DNA of 64,000 nucleotides from an uncultured Coriobacteriaceae bacterium (GCA_902798915.1 CADBYM010000016.1:1-64000); one strand, 5' to 3'; shown: positions 27,944 to 37,263, counted from the first letter of the stretch. The notes: generated by a model not told the origin, from the letters alone. Translations and numbers: made by a program.

Positions 27944-29892
27944 GTCAGTCTTTCGACGGGCAAGGTGGGTCGCTCGGGGACCGTCCCGAGGACGGGGGCA
28001 TCCCCTCCATCGCCGAGCAGGTCGCGCAGGTGCCCCAAGAGCCGGGGTGTTATCTGTGGCGAGACGCCAAGGGCGAGGTCATCTATGTGGGAAAGGCAAA
28101 GAATCTGCGCGCCCGCATGCGCCAATACGTGACGCTTCAAGACGACCGTGCGAAGATCCCACTCATGATGCAGATCGTCCGGAGCTTCGACTACGTGGTG
28201 GTCGAGAACGAGCACGAGGCGTTGGTTCTCGAGCGCAACCTTATAGCGCAGTACCACCCGTACTTCAATGTGGATTACAAAGACGACAAGAGCTATCCCT
28301 TCATTGCCATCACGGAGTCCGACGCCTACCCCGCCATCAAGTACACGCGTGAGCGTCATCGCAAGGGTACCCGTTACTTCGGGCCCTATACCGACGCGCA
28401 CGCGGCGCGCGACACCATCGAAACCCTGCGCAAGGTCATCCCCATCTGCACGGCGACGTGCGTGGAGTGGAAGAAGGCAAAGCGCTACTTGGAGAAGCAT
28501 CCTGACGACCTTGCCGTTGCGAACATCGCACTTGCCCAACGAGGCCGTCCGTGCTTCTTCAGCCATGTGGGCCTTGGTCCCGGCGTGTGCGTTGGCGCCA
28601 TCGACACGGCCGATTACGCCCGAAACGTCCGCCAAGTCGAGCAGTTCCTCAACGGCAAGCGCCGTGACGTGGTGAACGAGCTCACCTTGCAGATGCGTGA
28701 GGCCGCGGCGGATCTGGAGTTCGAGAAGGCCGGGCGTCTCAAGCGACGGCTGGAGGTGCTGACGGGCCTTGAGGACAGGCAGCAGGTGGTCTTCTCGTCG
28801 AACGTGAGCATGGACGCCATCGGCGTGTACCGCGAGGAGACCATCAGTGCGGCATGCGTCTTCGTCGTGCGCGAGGGCATCACCATCCGAAGCACTGAGT
28901 TCATCCTGAACAAGGGCAACGACGTGAGCGAGGAGGAGCTGGTCGAAGGCTTTCTCAAGCGCTACTACGACGAGACGGCCGACGTGCCCGCCGAGGTGGA
29001 CGTGAGCTGCGACCTTGCCGATGCCGACCTGCTCGGCGAGTGGCTCACGGCAAAGCGGGGACGCGCGTGCACCGTGCGCCGTCCCATCCGGGGCGACAAG
29101 CGTCACCTGCTCGAGACTGCCGCGAACAACGCGCGCTTTGCCCTCAATCGCTACATGGTGCGTACGGGCTACGCTGACGACCGCACCAACCAGGCCCTCC
29201 TGCAGCTTGAGAGCGCGCTTGCCCTTGATGGTCCGCCCCTGCGCATCGAGTGCTTCGACATCTCCACGCTGCATGGTCGCTTTACCGTCGCATCCATGGT
29301 CGTCTTCACCAACGGTCGGCCAGACAAGGGCCAGTACCGGCGCTTCAAGATTCGCGCGGAGCTCGACGAGGCAAACGACTTCTTGAGCATGAGCGAGGTG
29401 CTCGGCAGGCGCTACTCGCCAGAGCGCATGGCAGACGAACGATTCGGCTCACGTCCCGACCTGCTTGTGGTGGACGGTGGCAAGCCCCAGCTCACGGCTG
29501 CCATCGAGCAGCTCGACGAGCTTGGCCTGGACATTCCCGTGTGCGGTCTCGCGAAGTCGGACGAGGAAGTATTCGTGCCGTGGGACGAGACGCCCATCGT
29601 GCTTCCGTCCGGATCGGCGTCGCTCTACCTCATCAAGCAGGTGCGTGACGAGAGTCACCGCTTCGCTATCACCTTCCATCGCGAGTTGCGCGACAAGGCG
29701 ATGACGGTGAGCGTGCTCGACGAGGTCCCGGGCGTGGGTCCCAAGCGCAAGCGTGCCATCATGCGCCACTTCGGCTCGTTCAAACGCCTGCGGGAGGCAA
29801 GCCTTGAGCAGATTGCCGAGGTCAAGGGGATTTCCGCCAGCGTGGCAGAGGACGTGTGGCGCGAGCTGCGTGCATGGGAGGAGGCCAAGTAG
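27940..29892 (+). CDS. uvrC: UvrABC excinuclease subunit UvrC
   Basis: A 650-residue UvrC, which makes both incisions in nucleotide excision repair. An N-terminal GIY-YIG nuclease domain (GCYLWRDAKGEVIYVGKAKN) is followed by a UVR motif near residues 250-285 (LEFEKAGRLKRRLEVL), the RNase H-like endonuclease domain (ECFDISTLHG, DLLVVDGGKPQL) and a C-terminal helix-hairpin-helix (DEVPGVGPKRKRAIMRHFGS). A Gly/Asp-rich leader of about 20 residues precedes the domain. It is read directly behind the hisF-hisI pair. Confidence 0.97.
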   Translation: MSQSFDGQGGSLGDRPEDGGIPSIAEQVAQVPQEPGCYLWRDAKGEVIYVGKAKNLRARMRQYVTLQDDRAKIPLMMQIVRSFDYVVVENEHEALVLERNLIAQYHPYFNVDYKDDKSYPFIAITESDAYPAIKYTRERHRKGTRYFGPYTDAHAARDTIETLRKVIPICTATCVEWKKAKRYLEKHPDDLAVANIALAQRGRPCFFSHVGLGPGVCVGAIDTADYARNVRQVEQFLNGKRRDVVNELTLQMREAAADLEFEKAGRLKRRLEVLTGLEDRQQVVFSSNVSMDAIGVYREETISAACVFVVREGITIRSTEFILNKGNDVSEEELVEGFLKRYYDETADVPAEVDVSCDLADADLLGEWLTAKRGRACTVRRPIRGDKRHLLETAANNARFALNRYMVRTGYADDRTNQALLQLESALALDGPPLRIECFDISTLHGRFTVASMVVFTNGRPDKGQYRRFKIRAELDEANDFLSMSEVLGRRYSPERMADERFGSRPDLLVVDGGKPQLTAAIEQLDELGLDIPVCGLAKSDEEVFVPWDETPIVLPSGSASLYLIKQVRDESHRFAITFHRELRDKAMTVSVLDEVPGVGPKRKRAIMRHFGSFKRLREASLEQIAEVKGISASVAEDVWRELRAWEEAK

Positions 29893-29916
29893 TGAAGGTT
29901 TTTTATTCCACGAGGG

Positions 29917-29953
29917 GACCGTCACTTTTTGGTATGGTAGAGAACTGACGGTC
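29917..29953 (+). promoter_or_regulatory. Inverted repeat flanking a -10-like box before the REC-GGDEF-EAL gene
   Basis: GACCGTCA (29917-29924) and TGACGGTC (29946-29953) form a perfect 8-bp inverted repeat around TATGGT (29933-29938). The start codon is 29 nt downstream. The arrangement suits a promoter inside an operator, or alternatively a weak uvrC terminator. Confidence 0.35.
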
Positions 29954-29981
29954 GCCGCAATGCGCGAGCTGGGAGGGCACG

Positions 29982-31688
29982 ATGGCAATCGACACGGAAT
30001 TTGGCTGGCGAGGTGCTAGGCGCACGCTTTTGGTCGTGGAGGACAACGAGATCAACCGCATGATGCTGTCTGCCGTTCTGGAGGAAGATTTTGACGTCAT
30101 TGAGGCGGAGGACGGCTTCGAGGGACTGGAGCGGCTGGAAGCGTACTCTCAGGATATCGCGCTCATATTGCTCGATATCTACATGCCGCGCTGCGATGGG
30201 TTTGAGTTCCTTCGACGCAAGGCCGTCGACCCCCGGTTCGACACAGTGCCCGTCATAGTGACCACGGCCGGCGGTTCGATCGAGGACGAGATCGCGTGCC
30301 TCGAGCTTGGTGCAAATGACTTCGTTGTCAAGCCATATAACTTTGAGATTATCAAGAACCGCGTAAACAACCTCATTCGACTTCGCGAGAGCGCCGCTAT
30401 CGTCAACATACTCACCTACGATGACGAGACGGGCCTGTACAACAAGGACTTCTTCTACCACGAGGTGGAGGAAGCGTTCGCGCGGAGGCCCGATGCCCAG
30501 TTCGACCTGGTCGTGGGTGACGTCGAGAATCTCGCCTCCCTTAACGACCGCTACGGAGAGGCGAAGTGCGTCAGGCTTATGCGCGACATTGCGGGGCGGC
30601 TCACCGAACTGTTGCCGAAGTGCATTGCGAGGGGCAGGATCTCAACTGAGCTATGCGCCTTCGTCCTCGAGCATGAGGAGCGCGATTGGGAGGAGATGCT
30701 TGCGCTTGACACCGATGGCCTCGTCGTCCCGAACGCGAGCGTCAAGTTCGGGGTAGTGGAGAACGTGGACCGCGGCATGCCCATCTCCAAGCTCTGTGGC
30801 TTGGCGAGGAGCACCGCCGCCACGATTAGGGGGCGCTATGGCGTGCAGGTGGCACTCTTTGATGACGAGCTGCATGCGCGTCAGGTATTGGAACAGACGA
30901 TACGTGAGAGCATGGAGTCGGCGCTGGGCGAGCTGCAGTTCTCGGTGTACTACCAGCCCAAGCATGATGTGCACACCCAACACGTTGGCGGGGCGGAGGC
31001 GCTTGTGCGCTGGTCCCATCCCACGGTGGGCTTCATAAGCCCGGGTCTCTTCATTCCCATCTTCGAGCGCAACGGGTTCATCACGCAGCTCGACATGTAC
31101 GTGTGGGAGCAGGCGTGCAAGGAGCTGGCACGGTGCCGGGAGGCGGACCTGCCCTGCGTGCCCTTCTCGGTCAATGCCTCGCGCTTGGACTTCGACCTCC
31201 CTGATCTGCCGCAGCGCTTCGCTGCGATTGCAGACAAATATGGCGTCGACCATGCGCTGCTCCACGTAGAGCTCACCGAGACCGCCTATGCGGACAACCC
31301 CCAGAGGGTCATCGACACGTTGCATGAGCTCAAGGAGCTTGGGTTCTCCTCGGAGCTGGATGACTTTGGCTCGGGATACTCGTCTCTCGTCTCGCTCAAC
31401 ACGCTTCCGCTTGACGTTTTGAAGCTCGACATGAGTATGGTGCGCAAGGCGACCGAGCTCAATGACTTCCGCATCGTGGAGTCAACCATTAACCTGGCTC
31501 AGGTATTGGGCCTACAGACGGTGGTCGAGGGTGTCGAGACGGCAGAAGAGGCGCGCCGGGTCACGGAGATTGGCTGTGATTACATACAGGGCTACTATTA
31601 TTCTAGGCCGCTGTGCGTGGAGGAGTTCGAGCAGTATTTGCAGCGTGATTGCGTATCGCGCGCCAGTGATGAGGGGGAAGGGCGATGA
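29982..31688 (+). CDS. Response regulator with degenerate GGDEF and intact EAL domains
   Basis: A 568-residue cytoplasmic signalling protein. Residues about 14-130 are a receiver domain with phospho-acceptor D65 in LILLDIYMP and the conserved Lys in VVKPY. Residues about 140-300 are GGDEF-like, but the active-site loop reads RISTELCAF instead of GGDEF, so it should not make cyclic di-GMP. Residues about 310-560 are an EAL domain with its key residues (EALVRW, SVNASR, VELTET, LDDFGSGYSS, LKLD, VVEGVET, IQGYYYSRP), so a c-di-GMP phosphodiesterase is likely. GGGAGG precedes the ATG. It overlaps the Hpt gene by 4 nt. Confidence 0.92.
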   Translation: MAIDTEFGWRGARRTLLVVEDNEINRMMLSAVLEEDFDVIEAEDGFEGLERLEAYSQDIALILLDIYMPRCDGFEFLRRKAVDPRFDTVPVIVTTAGGSIEDEIACLELGANDFVVKPYNFEIIKNRVNNLIRLRESAAIVNILTYDDETGLYNKDFFYHEVEEAFARRPDAQFDLVVGDVENLASLNDRYGEAKCVRLMRDIAGRLTELLPKCIARGRISTELCAFVLEHEERDWEEMLALDTDGLVVPNASVKFGVVENVDRGMPISKLCGLARSTAATIRGRYGVQVALFDDELHARQVLEQTIRESMESALGELQFSVYYQPKHDVHTQHVGGAEALVRWSHPTVGFISPGLFIPIFERNGFITQLDMYVWEQACKELARCREADLPCVPFSVNASRLDFDLPDLPQRFAAIADKYGVDHALLHVELTETAYADNPQRVIDTLHELKELGFSSELDDFGSGYSSLVSLNTLPLDVLKLDMSMVRKATELNDFRIVESTINLAQVLGLQTVVEGVETAEEARRVTEIGCDYIQGYYYSRPLCVEEFEQYLQRDCVSRASDEGEGR

Positions 31689-32053
31689 CGGCTCAGGAAT
31701 TGTACGACCGGATTGGTGGAAACTACGCCGAGGCGTTGAGCAGAATGATGATGGATTCATTCGTCGCACGTCTCATTGTGAAGTTCGTTGACGATACCTC
31801 CTGTGGCGACCTCATTGCGGCGTGGGATGCGGGGAATGAGGAGGCAGCGTTCGAGTCTGCGCACCGCGCAAAGGGTGTGTGCGCCAACCTCGCACTCACG
31901 GACCTTGCGGCGCTCACGAGCCAGATTTGTGAGGCGCTGCGCAAGGGGAACGACGAGTTGCGCGCCTCCACGAATGTCGACGCCCTCGTGGCCGAGCTGA
32001 AGGAGCGCTATGGTGCGACGCGCGAGGCCATCGCGGAGTTCGCCGCGCAGTGA
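31685..32053 (+). CDS. Hpt-domain phosphotransfer protein
   Basis: A 122-residue helical protein with the phospho-acceptor histidine in ESAHRAKGVCANL (about H60), the Hpt signature. The start overlaps the stop of the receiver-EAL gene (ATGA), so the two are made together, and this protein probably exchanges phosphate with that receiver domain. No histidine kinase is adjacent, so the phosphate source is unknown. Confidence 0.85.
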   Translation: MTAQELYDRIGGNYAEALSRMMMDSFVARLIVKFVDDTSCGDLIAAWDAGNEEAAFESAHRAKGVCANLALTDLAALTSQICEALRKGNDELRASTNVDALVAELKERYGATREAIAEFAAQ

Positions 32054-32072
32054 GGACACGGACAAGTGAAGC

Positions 32073-32125
32073 CCAAGGGGCGGTCCCAATGACATGGTCA
32101 GTGTGCCATTGGTACCGCCCCTTGG
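32073..32125. terminator. Bidirectional hairpin between hpt and the dehydrogenase gene
   Basis: CCAAGGGGCGGT (from 32073) pairs with ACCGCCCCTTGG (to 32125), with CCAATG/CCATTGG pairing inside, in the gap between convergent genes. It is a strong stem without a long T-run. Confidence 0.65.
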
Positions 32126-32144
32126 TCCGCTTTGAGTCAGAAGG

Positions 32145-33071
32145 CTATGCCACGCGGCGTGGTGGCTTGCCTCCCTCGAGCACGGTGATGACGTTGGCGA
32201 CGGACTCATCGCCCATGCGGATGAGCGCCTCCTCCGTGCCCGCGCCGATGTGTGGGGTGCCGATGAAGTTGTCCAGCTCGTAGAGCTTGGTCGTCGCAGC
32301 GGTCGGCGGCTCGGTGACGAACGCGTCGCATGCCGCAGCGCGTAGCTTGCCTGCCTTGAGGGCATCGTAGAGGTCGTCCTCATTCACGATGCCGCCACGG
32401 GCGGCGTTGACAAGAATGGCGTTCGGCTTGAACTTGTCGAACATGTCGCCGGCGATGAGGTTTTCGGTCTCGGGCGTGAGTGGTACGCTGACGTTTACGA
32501 TGTCGGAGCGCTCGATGACCTCCGCCACCGTCTCGACCTTCTCATAGCCGAAGCTCTCCATGGCGTCTGCGGGCATGTACGGGTCGTAGGCGATGACCTT
32601 GGCGTCAAAGCCGCCCATCAAGATCTTGCCCACGATGCGTGCGATGTTGCCTGCTCCGATGAGACCGAGCGTCTTGCCGGTAAGCTCGATGCCCGTCATC
32701 TCCTTGGGGGCGATGGAGGCAAACTCGCCGGCCTGGCTCTTGCGGTCGGCAACGGAGATGTTGCGGCAGATGTCGAGCATGAGGCCCACGATGAGCTCGG
32801 CCACGGAGTTGGCGTTGGCACCGGGCGTGTTCGTCACGATGATGCCGCGCTCCTTGGCTGCGTCGATGTCGATGGTGTTGCAGCCGACGCCATGCTTGGA
32901 GATGATCTTGAGGTTGGGCAGCTTGTCCATCAGCGCGGCGTCTACGGGGAAGACGCGCAGGATGATGGCCTCGACCTCCTCTGGCTTGTCGAAGTTGTCG
33001 ACAACCTCGAACTTCTCCTCGAGCTTCGCGCGGCACGAGGGGTCGATGTACTCGCTCAGATAGACGGACAT
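32145..33071 (-). CDS. D-isomer-specific 2-hydroxyacid dehydrogenase
   Basis: A 308-residue NAD-dependent dehydrogenase of the SerA/LdhA/GhrB superfamily. The Rossmann motif is GLIGAGNIARIVG, and the catalytic triad is Arg in NAARGGIVNE, Glu in DAFVTEPP and His in GTPHIGA. It lacks the C-terminal ACT/ASB domains of long SerA, so phosphoglycerate is only one possible substrate; a D-2-hydroxyacid or hydroxypyruvate is as likely. It follows the RraA-like aldolase gene by 9 nt and is co-transcribed, so it may reduce the 2-oxoacid released by that enzyme. Confidence 0.9.
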   Translation of the reverse strand: MSVYLSEYIDPSCRAKLEEKFEVVDNFDKPEEVEAIILRVFPVDAALMDKLPNLKIISKHGVGCNTIDIDAAKERGIIVTNTPGANANSVAELIVGLMLDICRNISVADRKSQAGEFASIAPKEMTGIELTGKTLGLIGAGNIARIVGKILMGGFDAKVIAYDPYMPADAMESFGYEKVETVAEVIERSDIVNVSVPLTPETENLIAGDMFDKFKPNAILVNAARGGIVNEDDLYDALKAGKLRAAACDAFVTEPPTAATTKLYELDNFIGTPHIGAGTEEALIRMGDESVANVITVLEGGKPPRRVA

Positions 33072-33080
33072 GCGAGGCTC

Positions 33081-33779
33081 CTACTCGGTGTAGTCGGCAT
33101 AGTCGAGGAACTCGACGCCAAGCTCGTCGACCTTCTTCTGGACCCACGGGCGGATGTAGGTGCCGTCCTTCTCCATGGTGGCGAGAATCTTGGCCTCGTT
33201 AGCCTCGATGGTGTGCACGGCCTCGAGCAGTGCGGGGGCCTCGGAGGGACGAACGAAGATTACACCGTCGGCGTCACCGAGCACGATGTCGCCGGGGAAG
33301 ACGGTGCGGCCGCCCACAGAGACGGGCGTGTTGATCTCGCCGGGGCCGTTCTTGTATGGGCCGTCGGGGGTGATGCCCTTGGCATAGATGTTGAAGTCCT
33401 CGAGCTTCTGCATGGCGTCGACGTCACGGATGGCGCCATCCACCACGATGCCGGCGATGCCGCGCATGCGGCAATAGGTGACCATGAGCTCACCGAAGGA
33501 GGAGCGGCGGGTGTCACCACCGGCGTCGATGACGATGACGTCGCCGGGCTTGGCAAGGTCCATGGCGATGTGGAAGAAGAGGTTGTCGCCGGCGGGAACC
33601 TTGACGGTGAAGGCGGTGCCGAGCATGGGGCTCGAGTTGATGGGGCGCAGTGGGGCGTCGGTCGACGAGATGCGATTCATCACATCGTCGAGGTTGGCGA
33701 CGGCGACATCCTTGAACTGGTCTACCAGCTCACGGTCTGGCCTCTTGAAGTCCTTGATAACTACGCAGCCTGTCTTCAT
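33081..33779 (-). CDS. RraA-like 4-hydroxy-4-methyl-2-oxoglutarate aldolase/oxaloacetate decarboxylase family protein
   Basis: A 232-residue RraA-fold protein. The motif DAGGDTRRSSFGELM followed by GIVVDGAIRDVDAM contains the conserved Gly, Arg and Asp residues that bind metal and 2-oxoacid in HMG/CHA aldolases. RraA-fold members also act as oxaloacetate decarboxylases or RNase E inhibitors; the aldolase-type motif and the dehydrogenase partner favour a metabolic role. The ATG at 33779 follows AGGAGGAAG. It is the first gene of a two-gene operon. Confidence 0.85.
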   Translation of the reverse strand: MKTGCVVIKDFKRPDRELVDQFKDVAVANLDDVMNRISSTDAPLRPINSSPMLGTAFTVKVPAGDNLFFHIAMDLAKPGDVIVIDAGGDTRRSSFGELMVTYCRMRGIAGIVVDGAIRDVDAMQKLEDFNIYAKGITPDGPYKNGPGEINTPVSVGGRTVFPGDIVLGDADGVIFVRPSEAPALLEAVHTIEANEAKILATMEKDGTYIRPWVQKKVDELGVEFLDYADYTE

Positions 33780-34027
33780 GCTTCCTCCTTGGTAGCGGCT
33801 GACCTGTGTGTCCTGCATGTTACCAAAGAGAAACCTGCCCGTAACCTGCCAATCCGTGAGCGTTGAGTTTCGAGTTTTACGAAGGTAGATCACTGGGGCT
33901 CCTGGGGAACAGCCCGCTGGGCGGCGGGCCTTGGTGAGTCACCTCAGGGGGACACGAAAGATGCACGTTCTTTGGCGTTGCGCTATGCTAAGGTGCAGTG
34001 ACGGATGAGCGGCAGAGGAGGTCTCGC

Positions 34028-34960
34028 ATGACACACATCACCGCTGAGGAACGCATGCGCCTTGCCGCAAAGAGGGATCGCGACGTGGACGTGGTCATCA
34101 TTACGGGCATGTCGGGCAGCGGTCGCACACAGGCGATGCACGTATTCGAGGACATGGGCTACTTCTGCATCGACAACCTTCCCGTGGGGCTCATCCTGCA
34201 GATCGCCAATGCTGTCGGGCTGAACACCGGCATCGGGCGTCACCTTGCCGTGACGTGCGACCTGCGTTCGCAGGACCTCTTTGGCGACCTCACCGACACG
34301 TTGGACGAGCTTACCGAGCACGAGCTGTCGTACAAGGTGCTCTTTCTCGATGCCTCCGACGAAGTGTTGATTCGTCGCTACAACGAGAACCGTCGCAGGC
34401 ATCCCATCGCCGAGGAGGGAGAGAGCCTCAGCTCGGCAATCGAGCGCGAGCGTGCGGGACTCGAGGCCACACGCGAGCTGGCAGACCTCAGGATCGATAC
34501 GACGAACATGCTCAACACCGAATTGCGGACGATCATTCGTCGTGAGTTTGCCGAGCTCAGCGACCAGCAGCTGCTTGAGGTACACGTCTTCTCGTTCGGA
34601 TTCAAGCACGGCATGCCTGTGGAGGCCGACCTGCTCATCGACGTGCGCTTCCTTCCCAACCCGTTCTGGGATCCCCAGATGCGCCTGCTCACCGGCGAGG
34701 ATCCCCTAGTGAGGGACTTTGTGTTGGGCAACGACGTCACGAGGGAGTTCTTGGAGGTCTGGAAGCGGCTGCTCGATGTGGTGATGCCGGGCTACATCAC
34801 CGAGGGGAAGTCGCGCGTCTCGGTGGCCATTGGCTGCACGGGCGGTCAGCACCGCAGCGTTGCCATCGCCAACGCGACTGCAGAATACCTCAAGGAACGC
34901 GACTACCGTGTTGCATGCACGCATCGCGACCTCGTCTTGGCGAACGTGCGCAATGACTAG
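34028..34960 (+). CDS. rapZ: RNase adapter/nucleotide-binding protein RapZ (YvcJ family)
   Basis: A 310-residue RapZ/YvcJ-type P-loop protein. Walker A is GMSGSGRTQA, with Arg instead of Lys as in other actinobacterial members. Later signatures are DNLPVGLI, HPIAEEG, and the C-terminal IGCTGGQHRSVAIAN metabolite-binding site. In other bacteria the family links cell-wall amino-sugar status to regulation. The start at 34028 has AGAGGAGG upstream, better than an in-frame GTG at 33998. It pairs with whiA downstream; the usual intervening yvcK gene is absent. Confidence 0.95.
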   Translation: MTHITAEERMRLAAKRDRDVDVVIITGMSGSGRTQAMHVFEDMGYFCIDNLPVGLILQIANAVGLNTGIGRHLAVTCDLRSQDLFGDLTDTLDELTEHELSYKVLFLDASDEVLIRRYNENRRRHPIAEEGESLSSAIERERAGLEATRELADLRIDTTNMLNTELRTIIRREFAELSDQQLLEVHVFSFGFKHGMPVEADLLIDVRFLPNPFWDPQMRLLTGEDPLVRDFVLGNDVTREFLEVWKRLLDVVMPGYITEGKSRVSVAIGCTGGQHRSVAIANATAEYLKERDYRVACTHRDLVLANVRND

Positions 34961-35008
34961 CTCGCGCCTCCCGTAGGGTTTAGACCGCACGACGGAAGGG
35001 GTTGAGGC

Positions 35009-35932
35009 ATGTCGTTTACCGCTGAGGTCAAGGACGAGCTCTCGCGCGTGGAGCCCGATTCGCACGAGAGCGCGCTTGCGGAGCTCTCGGCACTTATGCG
35101 GGTGTGCGGCACGCTCTCCTACTATGGTACGGGTCGGTATGCGGTGCGCTTGGCGACAGAGACGGGATCGGTCGCGCGAACTGCCATGCGCTTGGTGCAC
35201 CGGCAGCTCGATTTGGAAACATCCCTCACGGTGCGGCGCTCGGTTCAGAGGAAGACCCGCAACTACCTTATAGAGATACCCGAGCAGGAAGAGCTCGTAG
35301 ATGACCTCGTTCGCTTGGGCATCATCGTGCCGGGGGAGGGACTCGTTCGTGGGGTGCCCAAGTTCCTCCTCGACCATGTGGGGGCAACCGAGTCGTTTGT
35401 GCGGGGCGCCTTCATGGCAGGCGGTTTTGTCGCAGATCCCCGACGCGACTTCCATTTGGAGATAGCGGTGACGGGGGAGGAATTCGCCCAAGCGATCTGC
35501 GCCTTGCTGAAGCGTCTTGGGGTGCGCGCACGACTCAACCACCGACGTGGCTCCCATGCCGTCTATCTCAAGAGCTTCGAGGACGTGCGCGAGCTGCTTA
35601 AGGTGATGGGTGCTACGCGCTCGACCATTGCAGTGGAAAGGGTACGCTATCTCAAGAGCGTGAAGAATGACGTCAATCGGCGGGTCAATGCCGACGTGGC
35701 CAACAGCAGCCGCGCGTCACGCTCGGGCGCGGAGCAGCTGCACCTCATAGGTCGCGTTGCCACCCAAGTGGGGCTAGAGACGCTTCCGCACGCACTTCGC
35801 GAGTTCTGTGAGCTGCGGGTCCGCAACCCCGAGATGTCGCTCGCTGAGCTGGGTTCGCTTTGCGACCCGCCGGCCTCCAAGTCCGCAATGTATCATCGCG
35901 TGCTGCGCCTGCAGCAGCTCCTCGGAGAGTGA
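35009..35932 (+). CDS. whiA: DNA-binding protein WhiA
   Basis: A 307-residue WhiA. The N-terminal LAGLIDADG-like homing-endonuclease fold includes SFTAEVKDELSRV and GAFMAGGFVADPRRDFHLE. The C-terminal helix-turn-helix contains NPEMSLAELGSLCDPPASKSAMYHR. WhiA regulates cell division and, in actinobacteria, sporulation or growth genes. This organism carries it just upstream of the glycolytic block. GGAAGGGG lies 9 nt before the ATG. Confidence 0.97.
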   Translation: MSFTAEVKDELSRVEPDSHESALAELSALMRVCGTLSYYGTGRYAVRLATETGSVARTAMRLVHRQLDLETSLTVRRSVQRKTRNYLIEIPEQEELVDDLVRLGIIVPGEGLVRGVPKFLLDHVGATESFVRGAFMAGGFVADPRRDFHLEIAVTGEEFAQAICALLKRLGVRARLNHRRGSHAVYLKSFEDVRELLKVMGATRSTIAVERVRYLKSVKNDVNRRVNADVANSSRASRSGAEQLHLIGRVATQVGLETLPHALREFCELRVRNPEMSLAELGSLCDPPASKSAMYHRVLRLQQLLGE

Positions 35933-36083
35933 GCCTTCCTGACCGCTTGCCCACGGCGGGATTGCGGTCGGCATCTGTGTGCTCCCGTCTTTGGACGCTA
36001 CCTCAGCCAATCTTTTCCGAATCTACAGAATTCGTGGCCCCTCGCGTCCGTCGCGCGGAAAAACGCAACGCTCACGGAGTTCT

Positions 36084-36158
36084 TGACGGTTGTCGGGAGG
36101 GCGTGCGTATAATCTCATCTTGTGTTTAGTTTGGCCGCGTCGAGGATGTGCCTCGACG
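36084..36158 (+). promoter_or_regulatory. gap promoter and 5' UTR hairpin
   Basis: TTGACG (36084-36089) and TATAAT (36109-36114) with a 19-bp spacer make the clearest sigma-70-type promoter in the window. Transcription would begin near 36121. The leader carries a stem GTCGAGG-ATGTG-CCTCGAC (36139-36157), followed by GAAAGGAG and the gap ATG. A 5' hairpin of this kind often stabilises abundant mRNAs; that role is inferred. Confidence 0.75.
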
Positions 36159-36178
36159 GCCTCGCGAAAGGAGAAAGT

Positions 36179-37201
36179 ATGGCAGTTAAGGTAGCTATTA
36201 ACGGCTTTGGTAGAATCGGCCGCCTGGCGTTCCGTCAAATGTTCGGTCATGAGGGCTCCGAGATCGTCGCCATTAACGACCTCACCTCCCCGAAGATGCT
36301 CGCGCACCTGCTGAAGTATGACTCCTCTCAGGGCAACTATGCTCGTGAGCACGAGGTCGTCGCAGGCGAGAACAGCATCACCGTTGACGGCAAGGAGATC
36401 ACGATCTACGCAAAGCCGAACCCCGAAGAGCTGCCTTGGGGCGAGCTGGGCGTCGACGTTGTTCTCGAGTGCACCGGTTTCTTCACCGCCAAGGACAAGG
36501 CTGCCGCCCACATCAAGGCTGGCGCCAAGAAGGTCGTCATCTCCGCTCCCGCCGGCAACGACCTGCCCACCATCGTTTACAACGTTAACCACGAGACTCT
36601 GACTGCTGACGACGACATCATCTCCGCCGCCTCCTGCACCACCAACTGCCTCGCTCCCATGGCCAAGGCCCTCAACGACTTTGCCCCCATCCAGAGCGGC
36701 ATCATGGCGACCATTCACGCCTACACCGGCGACCAGATGATTCTCGACGGCCCGCAGCGCAAGGGCGACCTCCGTCGTGCCCGCGCTGGCGCAGTCAACA
36801 TCGTTCCGAACAGCACCGGCGCTGCCAAGGCCATCGGCCTGGTCATCCCCGAGCTCAATGGCAAGCTCATCGGCGCCGCTCAGCGCGTTCCGACGCCCAC
36901 CGGCTCGACCACCCTTCTCTTCGCCGTTATCAAGACGGACAAGGAAGTCACCGTTGACGCCATCAACGCCGCTATGAAGGCCCAGGCCAACGAGTCCTTC
37001 GGCTACAACGAGGACGAGATCGTCTCCTCCGACATCGTCGGCATGATGTACGGCTCCCTCTTCGACGCCACCCAGACCATGGTTTCTCAGGTCTCCGACG
37101 ACGAGTATCTGGTTCAGGTTGTTTCTTGGTACGACAACGAGAACTCCTACACCTCCCAGATGGTCCGCACCATCAAGTACTTCGAGAAGTTCGTCGCGTA
37201 G
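36179..37201 (+). CDS. gap: Glyceraldehyde-3-phosphate dehydrogenase
   Basis: A 340-residue type I GAPDH. The NAD-binding [16 protein letters not shown] is at the N-terminus, and the catalytic Cys in [10 protein letters not shown] has its His partner further on. Its closing segment is [14 protein letters not shown]. Codon use is strongly C-ending, as in a highly expressed gene. GAAAGGAGA lies 6 nt before the ATG. It is followed by a terminator-like hairpin and then pgk and tpiA. Confidence 0.98.
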   Translation: MAVKVAINGFGRIGRLAFRQMFGHEGSEIVAINDLTSPKMLAHLLKYDSSQGNYAREHEVVAGENSITVDGKEITIYAKPNPEELPWGELGVDVVLECTGFFTAKDKAAAHIKAGAKKVVISAPAGNDLPTIVYNVNHETLTADDDIISAASCTTNCLAPMAKALNDFAPIQSGIMATIHAYTGDQMILDGPQRKGDLRRARAGAVNIVPNSTGAAKAIGLVIPELNGKLIGAAQRVPTPTGSTTLLFAVIKTDKEVTVDAINAAMKAQANESFGYNEDEIVSSDIVGMMYGSLFDATQTMVSQVSDDEYLVQVVSWYDNENSYTSQMVRTIKYFEKFVA

Positions 37202-37222
37202 TCGGCACTTCCTCAGGGAACT

Positions 37223-37263
37223 GGGGCGCGGTTGCAGCTCTCGGGCCGCGCCGCGCCCCTTTT
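37223..37263 (+). terminator. Terminator or attenuator between gap and pgk
   Basis: GGGGCGCGG (37223-37231) pairs with CCGCGCCCC (37251-37259), followed by TTTT. It should end or thin transcription after gap, making GAPDH more abundant than PGK and TPI. Confidence 0.75.

Noticed and set aside
27832..29274. 480-codon minus-strand frame antisense to uvrC
   Set aside because: UvrC motifs are intact on the plus strand; the antisense frame has no recognisable domain.
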